Part shown: positions 26,531 through 33,879 of the stretch, piece after piece
Numbering within the stretch: the first letter of the stretch is position 1
Layout: each line of letters starts with the position of its first letter
DNA from: Bacillota bacterium
GTDB taxonomy: Bacteria; Bacillota; Sulfobacillia; Fermentithermobacillales; Fermentithermobacillaceae
DNA length: 60,941 bases
Assembly (NCBI GenBank): GCA_012841065.1
Contig: DUVI01000024.1
Coordinates: forward strand, 1 to 60,941
Direction: 5' to 3'
Position numbers and translations under genes: made by a program
Notes under the pieces: generated by a model
Seen by the model: the letters and a program-made list of their open reading frames with translations, nothing else
The model's database searches: none
Told to the model about the DNA's origin: nothing

Positions 26531-26705
26531 CTCCAAGTGGTGTAAGAAGTGCGGGTTGTGCGTAGACTACTGCCCCCGCGATGTACTTGAGATAAGCGAT
26601 ATTCCCACCGTTAAGGACGCTGCCCTCTGTATCGGATGTCTTCAGTGCGAAAGGCACTGCCCCGACTTCGCAATCACTGTGAAAAGGAGGGAGAACAATG
26701 ATTAA
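26496..26705 (+). CDS. korD: 2-oxoacid:ferredoxin oxidoreductase, ferredoxin-like delta subunit
   Basis: The 69-aa product is a two-cluster 4Fe-4S ferredoxin: CKKCGLCVDYCP and CIGCLQCERHCP each give C-x2-C-x2-C-x3-CP. It passes electrons from the TPP-bound intermediate on KorB to free ferredoxin. GTG 26496 is nine bases after AGGAGG (26481-26486); TTG 26490 is an alternative. The start lies within the end of the GntR gene and its stop overlaps korA, which gives a tight korD-A-B-C order. Confidence 0.93.
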   Translation: MGQTLQWEISVNSKWCKKCGLCVDYCPRDVLEISDIPTVKDAALCIGCLQCERHCPDFAITVKRRENND

Positions 26706-27846
26706 GAATCAGGCCAGGCTTCTTCAAGGGAACGAAGCAGTTGTAGAAGGAGCAATAGCAGCAGGACTCAAGTTTTTCGCAGGCTACCCGATTACTCCGT
26801 CTACAGAGATTGCTGAGCAATGCGCAGCCAAGCTCCCCGCAGCAGGTGGTACATTCATACAGATGGAAGATGAAATTGCCAGTATGGCAGCAGTCTGTGG
26901 AGCTTCGTTGGCCGGTGCCAAGTCCATGACTGCAACCAGTGGCCCAGGGTTTTCACTCAAACAGGAGAACCTGGGGTTTGCAGTCAAGGGTGAGATTCCA
27001 TGTGTAGTCGTTAACGTTCAAAGAGTAGGACCATCAACAGGCATGCCGACGTCACCTGCCCAAGGCGATGTCATGCAGGCCCGGTGGGGAGCACATGGGG
27101 ACCACGAAATTGTGGCGCTTTGTCCGTCATCGGTAGAAGAAGCTTTCAGCCTCACCGTAGAAGCTTTCAACATTGCCGAAGAATACCGTACACCCGTGAT
27201 CCTGCTCATGGACGAAGTGATAGGCCACTTGAGGGAAAAAGTGGTTTTGCCCTCTAAGGAAGAATTGGTAGTTAAGGAGAGGGAAAAACCAAGCGTCCCT
27301 CAGGGAGAGTACAAACCGTTTGCGATGAAGCAGGGCAATATACCAGGGGTGCCTCCCCTTGCTGCTTACGGCGAAGGGTACAGGTTCCACGTTACCGGAC
27401 TCACCCACGGGGAAGACGGCTTTCCAACCAACAATCCGGCCATTGCAGAGAAGCAGCTCAAGAGGCTAAACGAAAAGATAAGTTCCAACAAGGAAGCTCT
27501 CGTCAAGGTGGAAGAATTCCATCTCGACGATGCTGAAATAGTAGTGTTTGCTTACGGTGCAACTGCACGTTCTGCAAGGAAGGCTGTCAATGATGCAAGA
27601 GCCCAGGGCATCAAAGCAGGAATGCTCAGGCCTGTTACCATCTGGCCCTTTGCAGAAGATGCACTACTCAAGGTAAAAGCTAAGTCACCCAAAGCGGTAA
27701 TTGTAGCTGAGATGAACCTGGGGCAAATGGTGCTGCCCGTAAAGAGAGTTATGGGAGACAGTGTCCCTGTAGTCCAAGTCAATAAACTCGCAGGACAACT
27801 CATCGAACCTGAAGAGATTCTGTCTGCAGTAAAGGAGGCGATCTAA
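26698..27846 (+). CDS. korA: 2-oxoacid (2-oxoglutarate):ferredoxin oxidoreductase alpha subunit
   Basis: The 382-aa alpha subunit carries the pyrimidine-type transketolase domain: AGYPITPSTEIAEQCA at the N terminus, EDEIASMAAVCGASLAGAKS and TATSGPGFSLKQENLGFAVK, then NVQRVGPSTGMPTSPAQGD. The C-terminal part contains VFAYGATARSARKAV and MLRPVTIWPF. These are typical of KorA/OorA proteins, which use 2-oxoglutarate, though related 2-oxoacids are possible. The gene overlaps korD by eight bases and korB starts one base after its stop. The enzyme links 2-oxoglutarate and succinyl-CoA with reduced ferredoxin. Confidence 0.93.
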   Translation: MIKNQARLLQGNEAVVEGAIAAGLKFFAGYPITPSTEIAEQCAAKLPAAGGTFIQMEDEIASMAAVCGASLAGAKSMTATSGPGFSLKQENLGFAVKGEIPCVVVNVQRVGPSTGMPTSPAQGDVMQARWGAHGDHEIVALCPSSVEEAFSLTVEAFNIAEEYRTPVILLMDEVIGHLREKVVLPSKEELVVKEREKPSVPQGEYKPFAMKQGNIPGVPPLAAYGEGYRFHVTGLTHGEDGFPTNNPAIAEKQLKRLNEKISSNKEALVKVEEFHLDDAEIVVFAYGATARSARKAVNDARAQGIKAGMLRPVTIWPFAEDALLKVKAKSPKAVIVAEMNLGQMVLPVKRVMGDSVPVVQVNKLAGQLIEPEEILSAVKEAI

Positions 27847-27847
27847 G

Positions 27848-28672
27848 GTGGCACTTCCTGTTGAAAAGTACCTCAGGGTGGCTAAAATGCCCCACATTTG
27901 GTGTCCGGGATGCGGCCACGGCATTGTACTCCAAAGCATTGTCAGGGCCATTCATGAACTGGAACTTGACACCGAAAAAACTGTGATCGTGTCCGGGATC
28001 GGATGCTCGGCAAGGGCTCCCGGTTACCTCAACTTCGACACCTTACACACTACCCACGGCAGGGCGATTGCCTTTGCCACGGGCATTAAACTTGCCAAAC
28101 CGGAACTAAACGTAATCGTGATTACCGGCGACGGCGACGCAGCTGCAATCGGTGGCAACCACCTTATCCATGCAGCAAGAAGAAACCTGGATCTTACGGT
28201 GATCTGCTTTAACAACAACATCTACGGGATGACTTCAGGACAGTATTCGCCCCTCACACCACAGGGAAGCTATGCTACCACTTCGCCCTACGGGATGCTT
28301 GAGAATCCCTTCGATCTATGCAACCTGGTCATGGGTGCCGGCGGTACATTTGCAGCCCGCAGCACAACCCACCACGCACGGCAGCTTACCAATATCATTA
28401 AGGAGGCAATTTCCCACAAGGGGTTCGCTTTCGTAGATGCGCTGTCTCAGTGCCCGACCTATTTTGGCAGACGTAACAAATTGAGAACTCCTCGGGAGAT
28501 GATGAAGTGGTTCGAAGATAGGGCAGTCCCGGCCAGAAACTGGGACAAAATGAGTCCTGAAGAGAGAGAAGGTAAGTTCCCGGTCGGAGTGCTGACCAAA
28601 ACTCAGGCTCCTGAACTCACTGAAGTATACGGGCAGCTCATCGAACAGTTACAGCAAAGAGGTGGAGAATAA
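27848..28672 (+). CDS. korB: 2-oxoacid (2-oxoglutarate):ferredoxin oxidoreductase beta subunit
   Basis: The 274-aa beta subunit binds thiamine pyrophosphate and one 4Fe-4S cluster. Seen are HIWCPGCGHGIVLQSIVRAI, SGIGCSARAPGYLNFDTLHT, the TPP/Mg motif ITGDGDAAAIGGNHLIHAAR with NNNIYGMTSGQYSPLTPQG, and DALSQCPTYFGRRN. GTG 27848 is one base after the korA stop. The stop codon overlaps the ATG of korC (TAATG). Confidence 0.95.
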   Translation: MALPVEKYLRVAKMPHIWCPGCGHGIVLQSIVRAIHELELDTEKTVIVSGIGCSARAPGYLNFDTLHTTHGRAIAFATGIKLAKPELNVIVITGDGDAAAIGGNHLIHAARRNLDLTVICFNNNIYGMTSGQYSPLTPQGSYATTSPYGMLENPFDLCNLVMGAGGTFAARSTTHHARQLTNIIKEAISHKGFAFVDALSQCPTYFGRRNKLRTPREMMKWFEDRAVPARNWDKMSPEEREGKFPVGVLTKTQAPELTEVYGQLIEQLQQRGGE

Positions 28673-29214
28673 TGCGGTTAGAGCTTCGCCTGGCAGGAGA
28701 AGGCGGTCAAGGGCTGATCACTGCAGGCATAATTCTAGCAGAGGCTTGTGCCGAATACACTGACCTGAATGTTGTGCAAACCCAATCATACGGCCCTGAA
28801 TCCAGGGGAGGGGCTTCGCGGGCTGACGTGATTATTTCGTCTCATGAAATCGACTACCCGCAGGTAAAGAAGCCTGACGTGTTGATAGTATTGGCTCAAG
28901 AAGCTTGCGACAAGTACCTGCCGACGGTGAAAGACGGGGGAACGGTGATTATAGATACCACCTATGTCAAGCCGGTTCCGGAAGCACAATCTCAACGCGT
29001 CAAAGTAATAGAGTTCCCTGTCAGCGCCAAAGCTAGGGAACTGGGGCGTGAAATCGTGGCCAACATCGTGGCCCTTGGGCTGTTGGTTGAGACCACCGGC
29101 ATAGTGCCCAAAGATGCGGTCATTGCAGCAATACTGGACAGGGTTCCCAAAGGGACTGAAGAACTCAACAAGCAGGCGTTTGCTGCGGGAGTTGAAGCTG
29201 CCAAGGCGTTGTAA
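28672..29214 (+). CDS. korC: 2-oxoacid (2-oxoglutarate):ferredoxin oxidoreductase gamma subunit
   Basis: The 180-aa gamma subunit begins with RLAGEGGQGLITAGIILAEA and has TQSYGPESRGGASRADVIIS, both diagnostic of this subunit, which closes the CoA-binding site. The later part DVLIVLAQEACDKYLPTVK and the ending PKGTEELNKQAFAAGVEAAK are also usual. It is the last of the four kor genes; the mutase gene follows after about 50 bases, giving one catabolic unit centred on succinyl-CoA. Confidence 0.94.
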   Translation: MRLELRLAGEGGQGLITAGIILAEACAEYTDLNVVQTQSYGPESRGGASRADVIISSHEIDYPQVKKPDVLIVLAQEACDKYLPTVKDGGTVIIDTTYVKPVPEAQSQRVKVIEFPVSAKARELGREIVANIVALGLLVETTGIVPKDAVIAAILDRVPKGTEELNKQAFAAGVEAAKAL

Positions 29215-29265
29215 GCCCGGGTTTACATCAATCGTAACAACCACGTGACAAGGGGGTTTGTGAAG

Positions 29266-30921
29266 ATGATCAAGGATGCCAGGGAAAAATGGGAACAAGG
29301 TACTCTGGCAAAAACGCTCAACAGATTCCCTGAAAGGCAAGAAGAGTTTTCCACCGATTCGGGAATTCCTGTAAAGCGGCTTTACACGCCTGAGGACCTT
29401 GAAGGACGGGACTACCTGACTGAATTAGGGTTTCCCGGCGACTATCCTTATACCCGGGGAGTCCAGCCAACCATGTACAGGGGACGCCTGTGGACCATGC
29501 GTCAATATGCCGGTTTCGGCACCGCTCAGGAAACTAACGAGCGATTCCGTTTTCTCCTGGAACAGGGTCAAACAGGCCTGAGCGTTGCGTTTGACTTGCC
29601 CACCCAGATCGGATACGACTCTGACCACCAGTTGGCCGAGGGTGAGGTAGGCCGCGTAGGGGTGGCGATAGACTCGCTGGAAGATATTGAAGTTGTATTT
29701 GACGGGATTCCGCTGGATAAGGTCTCCACGTCTATGACCATCAACGCACCGGCTGCCATTCTTTTGGCCATGTACCAGGCAGTTGGAGAGAAGCAAGGGG
29801 TTGAACCGGGCAAACTCAAGGGTACGGTTCAGAATGACATCCTCAAAGAGTACGTAGCGAGAGGCACGTACATATTCCCACCGGAACCGTCCATGCGCCT
29901 GGTCACTGATATCTTTGAATACTGCTCTAAGACTATACCGTCGTGGAACACGATTTCCATAAGCGGCTACCACATCAGGGAAGCCGGAAGCACGGCTGTT
30001 CAGGAAGTCGCCTTCACCCTTGCCAACGGTATTGCCTATGTTCAGGCAGCCATTGATAAGGGATTGGATGTGGATGAGTTTGCAGGAAGGTTGTCGTTCT
30101 TCTTCAACAGCCATGTGAACTTCTTCGAGGAAGTCGCCAAGTTCAGAGCCGCAAGAAGACTCTGGGCGCGGATCATGAAGGAACGGTTCAAAGCCAAGAA
30201 TCCCAGATCCCACCGGCTGCGTTTCCATACCCAGACTGCAGGTTCCTCCCTTACTGCACAGCAGCCTGATAACAACATAATCCGTACTGCATTGCAAGCG
30301 CTGGCTGCCGTACTGGGAGGCACTCAATCCTTGCACACCAACTCCAGGGATGAAGCGCTGGCTCTGCCCACAGAAGATTCAGTGCGGATAGCGTTGAGGA
30401 CGCAGCAAATCATCGCCTATGAGTCCGGTGTAGCAGAAACTATCGATCCTCTGGCCGGAAGCTACTTCATAGAAAAACTCACGGATGAAATTGAAGCCAG
30501 GGCATTGGAGTACATCGAGAAGATTGACGATATGGGTGGCGCTGTGAAGGCTATTGAAAACGGCTTTATGCAGCGCGAGATTCAGGATAGCGCCTATAAG
30601 TACCAAAGGGCGGTGGAGTCGAAGCAGAAGAGGGTGGTGGGTGTCAATTGCTTCGAAATTGAAGAAGAACAGCCCAAGAATCTGCTTCGCGTGAATCCGG
30701 CTATAGGCGAAGCCCAGAAAGAACGGATTCGCAAGCTGAGAGCCCGGCGGGATGAAAGAGATGTCGCTTCAGCTCTGAAGCAGATCGAGACGACTGCAAA
30801 GGGACAGGGCAACCTGATACCTCCGATTGTTGACGCGGTCAAAGCATACGCAACAATAGGAGAGATCTGCGACGTGCTGAGAGACGTGTTCGGTGTATAC
30901 CGCCCTGCCCAGGAAATATAG
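29266..30921 (+). CDS. mcmA1: Methylmalonyl-CoA mutase, large subunit (catalytic domain only)
   Basis: The enzyme interconverts succinyl-CoA and (R)-methylmalonyl-CoA with adenosylcobalamin. The 551-aa product holds the TIM barrel domain: [95 protein letters not shown] and [20 protein letters not shown]. The substrate-specific Tyr (RQYAGF) and Arg ([15 protein letters not shown]) of the methylmalonyl type are both kept, which argues against isobutyryl-CoA mutase. There is no C-terminal cobalamin-binding domain (D-x-H-x-x-G), so a separate small subunit is needed; none is in the window. ATG 29266 fits the family start; GTG 29245 and 29260 are alternatives. Confidence 0.94.
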   Translation: MIKDAREKWEQGTLAKTLNRFPERQEEFSTDSGIPVKRLYTPEDLEGRDYLTELGFPGDYPYTRGVQPTMYRGRLWTMRQYAGFGTAQETNERFRFLLEQGQTGLSVAFDLPTQIGYDSDHQLAEGEVGRVGVAIDSLEDIEVVFDGIPLDKVSTSMTINAPAAILLAMYQAVGEKQGVEPGKLKGTVQNDILKEYVARGTYIFPPEPSMRLVTDIFEYCSKTIPSWNTISISGYHIREAGSTAVQEVAFTLANGIAYVQAAIDKGLDVDEFAGRLSFFFNSHVNFFEEVAKFRAARRLWARIMKERFKAKNPRSHRLRFHTQTAGSSLTAQQPDNNIIRTALQALAAVLGGTQSLHTNSRDEALALPTEDSVRIALRTQQIIAYESGVAETIDPLAGSYFIEKLTDEIEARALEYIEKIDDMGGAVKAIENGFMQREIQDSAYKYQRAVESKQKRVVGVNCFEIEEEQPKNLLRVNPAIGEAQKERIRKLRARRDERDVASALKQIETTAKGQGNLIPPIVDAVKAYATIGEICDVLRDVFGVYRPAQEI

Positions 30922-30955
30922 ATGGCTCGTGGAGACTCCAAAGGGGGTAGATAGC

Positions 30956-31369
30956 ATGTTGAAAAAAATCCACCATCTGGGGATTGCAGTCAACGATTTG
31001 GAAAGAGCAGCTAATGCGCTGAAAGAAGCTTTCGACCTTGAAATAGCGGGTATCGAAGAGGTTCCTTCACAGCAGGTAAAGGTTGCATTCCTTCCTGTAG
31101 GCGAGAGCCGGCTGGAACTGTTGGAGCCCACATCCGAGGAAAGCGCCATAGGCAAATTCCTCGCCAAGAGGGGAGAAGGCTTCCACCATGTGGCGTTTGA
31201 GACTGATTCCATCGAAGAAGCCCTGAAGCTTGCTGAAAGCAAAGGGTTGAGGCTTATTGACAAGGAACCCAGGCCCGGAGCCCACGGAACCCGGGTAGCT
31301 TTCATTCACCCGAAGAGCACTTTCGGAGTGCTCATAGAACTTGTGCAGGAAGGCGATCAAACAGAGTAA
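30956..31369 (+). CDS. mce: Methylmalonyl-CoA epimerase
   Basis: The 137-aa VOC-fold enzyme interconverts the R and S forms of methylmalonyl-CoA. Metal ligands are visible: His in KKIHHLGIAVNDLE, His in GEGFHHVAFETDSIEEALK and Glu in FGVLIELVQ. The middle VKVAFLPVGESRLELLEPT is characteristic. ATG 30956 follows a GGGGG tract and gives the normal length; an upstream open frame would overlap the mutase gene. It is the last gene of the operon, followed by a hairpin. Confidence 0.93.
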   Translation: MLKKIHHLGIAVNDLERAANALKEAFDLEIAGIEEVPSQQVKVAFLPVGESRLELLEPTSEESAIGKFLAKRGEGFHHVAFETDSIEEALKLAESKGLRLIDKEPRPGAHGTRVAFIHPKSTFGVLIELVQEGDQTE

Positions 31370-31412
31370 CCGGCGAGCAGCAAATAGCCTTATGCCAGTG
31401 TTTTGAAGCAGG

Positions 31413-31445
31413 GGAGCTTGGCACCTGGAGCCAAGCTCCTCCTTG
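31413..31445 (+). terminator. Hairpin after the epimerase gene, probable terminator
   Basis: GGAGCTTGGC (31413-31422) pairs perfectly with GCCAAGCTCC (31430-31439) around a seven-base loop. The T tract after it is weak (TCCTTGTCT), so termination may be partial. Confidence 0.65.
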
Positions 31446-31655
31446 TCTACGAGGGATAGGCATCCCGATTATACTTCCTCCAAATGGACAAGATACTCAA
31501 GAGGGTTTCATCTTGGGACTGAATTCCGACTATATATATGGAACGGCGGGTAGCCGTGAATCAATCCCGGCTTGCGGGTCAGGCAGGAGCTCGGCTGTCA
31601 GAGAAGAATATACTTAATTGGAAAAATGTCTGCCGGTTGCCCAAAACACCGAAAT
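31446..31655 (+). other. Non-coding spacer with several hairpins
   Basis: No convincing gene is present on either strand in these 210 bases. Three small hairpins follow one another: CGGC-GGGTA-GCCG (about 31544-31556), CCCG-GCTTG-CGGG (about 31568-31580) and GGCAG-N8-CTGTC (about 31582-31599). A weak promoter-like pair, TTGGGA (31513-31518) and TATATG (31535-31540), lies just before them. This could be the leader of the small zinc-ribbon gene or an unassigned structured RNA. I could not match it to a riboswitch class I know. Confidence 0.35.
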
Positions 31656-31673
31656 AAGGGGGCTTGAAACAGA

Positions 31674-31880
31674 GTGGAAAGGCCACCCAGGATGGTAGAG
31701 TACATCTGTCTCGCTTGTGGGGCCCAAGGATTAGTTGAGATGCAATGTCCCGAATCTGAAAACCCAGACCTGAGGAGCGGCTGTACCTTGAGATGTCCGA
31801 AATGCGAATCAGACGCATTTCTGCTCGAAAGAGAGGCCGCTTCTGATATTTTAGTCCGCGCCCATGCAGAAATAACCTGA
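31674..31880 (+). CDS. Small zinc-ribbon-like protein
   Basis: The 68-aa product has two zinc knuckles, CLACG (about residues 13-17) and CPKCE (about 41-45), with a third Cys pair in MQCPES and SGCTLRC between them. This is the shape of a small zinc ribbon and the tail is helical and acidic. No wider family is recognised. GTG 31674 stands 11 bases after AAGGGGG (31656-31662); ATG 31692 is also possible. A clear terminator follows at 31914. It stands alone between the kor/mcm operon and mraZ. Two overlapping open frames on the minus strand look like shadows. Confidence 0.5.
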   Translation: MERPPRMVEYICLACGAQGLVEMQCPESENPDLRSGCTLRCPKCESDAFLLEREAASDILVRAHAEIT

Positions 31881-31913
31881 ACCCGAAGCAACCAAGGATC
31901 GGTTTCTCTGATG

Positions 31914-31945
31914 CCGCCACTCACAGTGGCGGTTTTCTGTTTATT
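31914..31945 (+). terminator. Intrinsic terminator before the dcw cluster
   Basis: CCGCCACT (31914-31921), loop CAC, AGTGGCGG (31925-31932), then TTTTCTGTTTATT. It separates the zinc-ribbon gene from mraZ, so the dcw promoter must lie between 31946 and 32020, although no clear -35/-10 pair was found there. Confidence 0.9.
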
Positions 31946-32020
31946 ATTCCGCCTCTATTTCAACCAACTTTCTAACAAACATGAAGGATATTTCGATAGA
32001 TATGGCGAAGAGAGTATTCA

Positions 32021-32045
32021 AGTGGGGAAAAGTGGGGAGAAGTGG
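32021..32045 (+). promoter_or_regulatory. MraZ boxes: three AGTGG repeats with 10-base period
   Basis: AGTGGGG at 32021, AGTGGGG at 32031 and AGTGGCC at 32041 are direct repeats spaced exactly 10 bases apart. MraZ is known to bind three GTGGG-type repeats with five-base gaps in front of its own gene and to control the dcw cluster. The sequence and the position nine bases before the mraZ ATG fit this model. The third box also contains the GTG at 32042, an alternative start that is therefore less likely. Confidence 0.85.
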
Positions 32046-32053
32046 CCCAAAAA

Positions 32054-32491
32054 ATGAGTGGTGCAAACTTCGTAGGAGAATATCTTCATACGCTCGATAC
32101 CAAGGGCAGGGTAGCCCTGCCTGCCAAGTTCAGAGAGGCTCTGGGCCCCAAGTTTATAATAGCCCGGGGCCTGGACAAGTGTCTGTTTGTATATCCAAAT
32201 GAAGAATGGAACCAAGTAATGGAGAAACTAAAGACCATTCCAATAAGCAAAAAAGATGCGCGTCACTTCACCAGGTATTTTCTCTCCGGGGCCACTGAAG
32301 CTGAACCTGACAAACAAGGACGGGTTGTGATTCCCCAGAATCTCCGCGACTACGCCCGCCTTAACAAAGACGTGTTCATCCTGGGCGTAGGAAGCAGAAT
32401 TGAAATTTGGGATAAAGATGCGTGGGAAGAGACCAAGATAGGCCTTGAGGCCGAATTCTCTGTTTTGGCTGAGAGCGTAGCGGGGATATGA
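32054..32491 (+). CDS. mraZ: Transcriptional regulator MraZ
   Basis: MraZ is a ring-shaped AbrB-like DNA-binding protein that regulates the dcw cluster. The 145-aa product has two tandem SpoVT/AbrB-like repeats, each with the D-x-K-GR signature: [20 protein letters not shown] (residues about 12-31) and [19 protein letters not shown] (about 84-102). ATG 32054 is preferred over GTG 32042 since the GTG belongs to an MraZ box and the family starts close to FVGEY. No strong Shine-Dalgarno is present. Its stop overlaps the rsmH ATG. Confidence 0.95.
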   Translation: MSGANFVGEYLHTLDTKGRVALPAKFREALGPKFIIARGLDKCLFVYPNEEWNQVMEKLKTIPISKKDARHFTRYFLSGATEAEPDKQGRVVIPQNLRDYARLNKDVFILGVGSRIEIWDKDAWEETKIGLEAEFSVLAESVAGI

Positions 32492-33423
32492 TGGACAGAT
32501 TGGATGAACGCATATATCACAAACCGGTCATGGTCGAGGAAGTGCTGTCTTTTGTCAACCAACGCAAGAGAAGCGTGGTTGTAGACTGTACTTTAGGCGA
32601 CGGCGGACACTCTCAGGCAATCTTGGATAACACGCAGGACACCTTCGTCATCGGTATTGACGTTGATGATGGGGCAGTAGCAGTTGCAGGCAAACGTCTG
32701 GGTTCCATGTTCAGGGGCAGGTTTCATGTAAGTAAGGGGGATTACAGGGAACTCAACTGGCATCTGGCGCAGTCCGGAGTTCCCAGAGTCAGCGGGATAC
32801 TTATCGATCTGGGAGTCTCATCGAGACAACTGGACCAGGCACACAGGGGGTTTTCGTATTGGGTGGAAGCACCCCTGGATATGAGGATGAACCCTCAAAG
32901 CCCTAGGACAGCCCGGGACATTGTGGTCCAATCAAGTGAGGCAGAACTCGAGAGAATCCTCAGGGAATACGGGGAAGAGCGGTTTTCCAGGCAGATTGCA
33001 CGGGCGATTGTGGAGCAGAGGGACAAGCGCCAGATTGAAACTACCACCGAACTTGTTGAGGTGATAAAGAGCGCTTTACCTGCCAGAGCAAGATATAAGC
33101 AGCAGCATCCTGCCAGGAAGACTTTTCAGGCACTGAGGATTGCGGTCAACGATGAACTGTCGCGGTTGGACGGTGCCCTCCGCCGGTGTTTCAGTTTGTT
33201 AGAACCCGAAGGCGTGCTTATGGTGATTACCTATCATTCCCTTGAGGACCGTATCGCCAAGAGGGTGTTCAAACAAGCCGAAACCGGAGGGACCGGACTT
33301 GTCAGAACCAAGAAAGTGATCCGGCCTAGCGAAGCTGAAGTTGCCGGTAACCCGCGTGCGCGCAGCGCGAAACTACGGGTCATACAAAGCCAGGGAAGTT
33401 GGGGGAAGGGAAGAAAACGATGA
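32488..33423 (+). CDS. rsmH: 16S rRNA (cytosine-1402 N4) methyltransferase RsmH
   Basis: RsmH (MraW) methylates C1402 in the decoding centre of the ribosome using SAM. The 311-aa product starts [14 protein letters not shown] and has the SAM motif [36 protein letters not shown] with LDMRMNP, the insertion domain, [16 protein letters not shown] and [20 protein letters not shown] overlaps link it to mraZ upstream and ftsL downstream. Confidence 0.97.
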   Translation: MMDRLDERIYHKPVMVEEVLSFVNQRKRSVVVDCTLGDGGHSQAILDNTQDTFVIGIDVDDGAVAVAGKRLGSMFRGRFHVSKGDYRELNWHLAQSGVPRVSGILIDLGVSSRQLDQAHRGFSYWVEAPLDMRMNPQSPRTARDIVVQSSEAELERILREYGEERFSRQIARAIVEQRDKRQIETTTELVEVIKSALPARARYKQQHPARKTFQALRIAVNDELSRLDGALRRCFSLLEPEGVLMVITYHSLEDRIAKRVFKQAETGGTGLVRTKKVIRPSEAEVAGNPRARSAKLRVIQSQGSWGKGRKR

Positions 33424-33854
33424 TTAGAAACGCTGAGTGGGGTTCTAGGAAAACCTTTTCAATAGAGATAGTTGGGCTGGTGTATTTTCTGACTGTTGTT
33501 ATCGCCGGCGTTATACTGGTATACCAGCCTGCCCAGGCAGCTCTCCTTAACCAAGAAGTGCGGCGCTTGGAAAGGCACCTCCACGATTTGAAGTTGCGCA
33601 ATGAGGACCTCAAAAAGATGGTTGCCTCAATGGAATCGCTTACCTTCATAGAAGCTCAAGCGCGCAACACACTTGGAATGGTTGAGCCTGAGCAGGTTAA
33701 GTCTGTAGTCGTGAATGCCGGCCCCCAGGAGCACCAACCCGCCAGCGCAGACAATTATGCCGCTGATGAACCGGCCCGAGGTATATTCGCGTGGCTTAGC
33801 CGCATAGCTGAGTTTATGAAGGACAGCGTAGCTGTTGCCAAGGGCAGGCAATAA
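33420..33854 (+). CDS. ftsL: Cell division protein FtsL-like
   Basis: The 144-aa product is a bitopic membrane protein: short cytosolic N terminus, one helix (about 15-37, IVGLVYFLTVVIAGVILVY), then a coiled coil with LLNQEVRRLERHLHDLKLRN and ARNTLGMVEPEQ. FtsL and DivIC-type proteins bridge the septal synthases and FtsQ. The extended C-terminal tail after the coiled coil is not conserved. Start ATG 33420 overlaps the rsmH stop (ATGA). Position between rsmH and the class B PBP is the standard place of ftsL. Confidence 0.85.
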   Translation: MIRNAEWGSRKTFSIEIVGLVYFLTVVIAGVILVYQPAQAALLNQEVRRLERHLHDLKLRNEDLKKMVASMESLTFIEAQARNTLGMVEPEQVKSVVVNAGPQEHQPASADNYAADEPARGIFAWLSRIAEFMKDSVAVAKGRQ

Positions 33855-33879
33855 CCTGCAACATCAGAGGAGAAAAGCT

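Noticed and set aside
29425-30336. Long open frame (303 aa) on the minus strand opposite the mutase gene
   Set aside because: It mirrors a strongly conserved gene on the + strand, shows no family motif and has no ribosome site.
31579-31924. Two overlapping minus-strand frames in the spacer before mraZ
   Set aside because: No recognisable motif or ribosome site; they overlap each other and the more plausible Cys-rich frame on the + strand.
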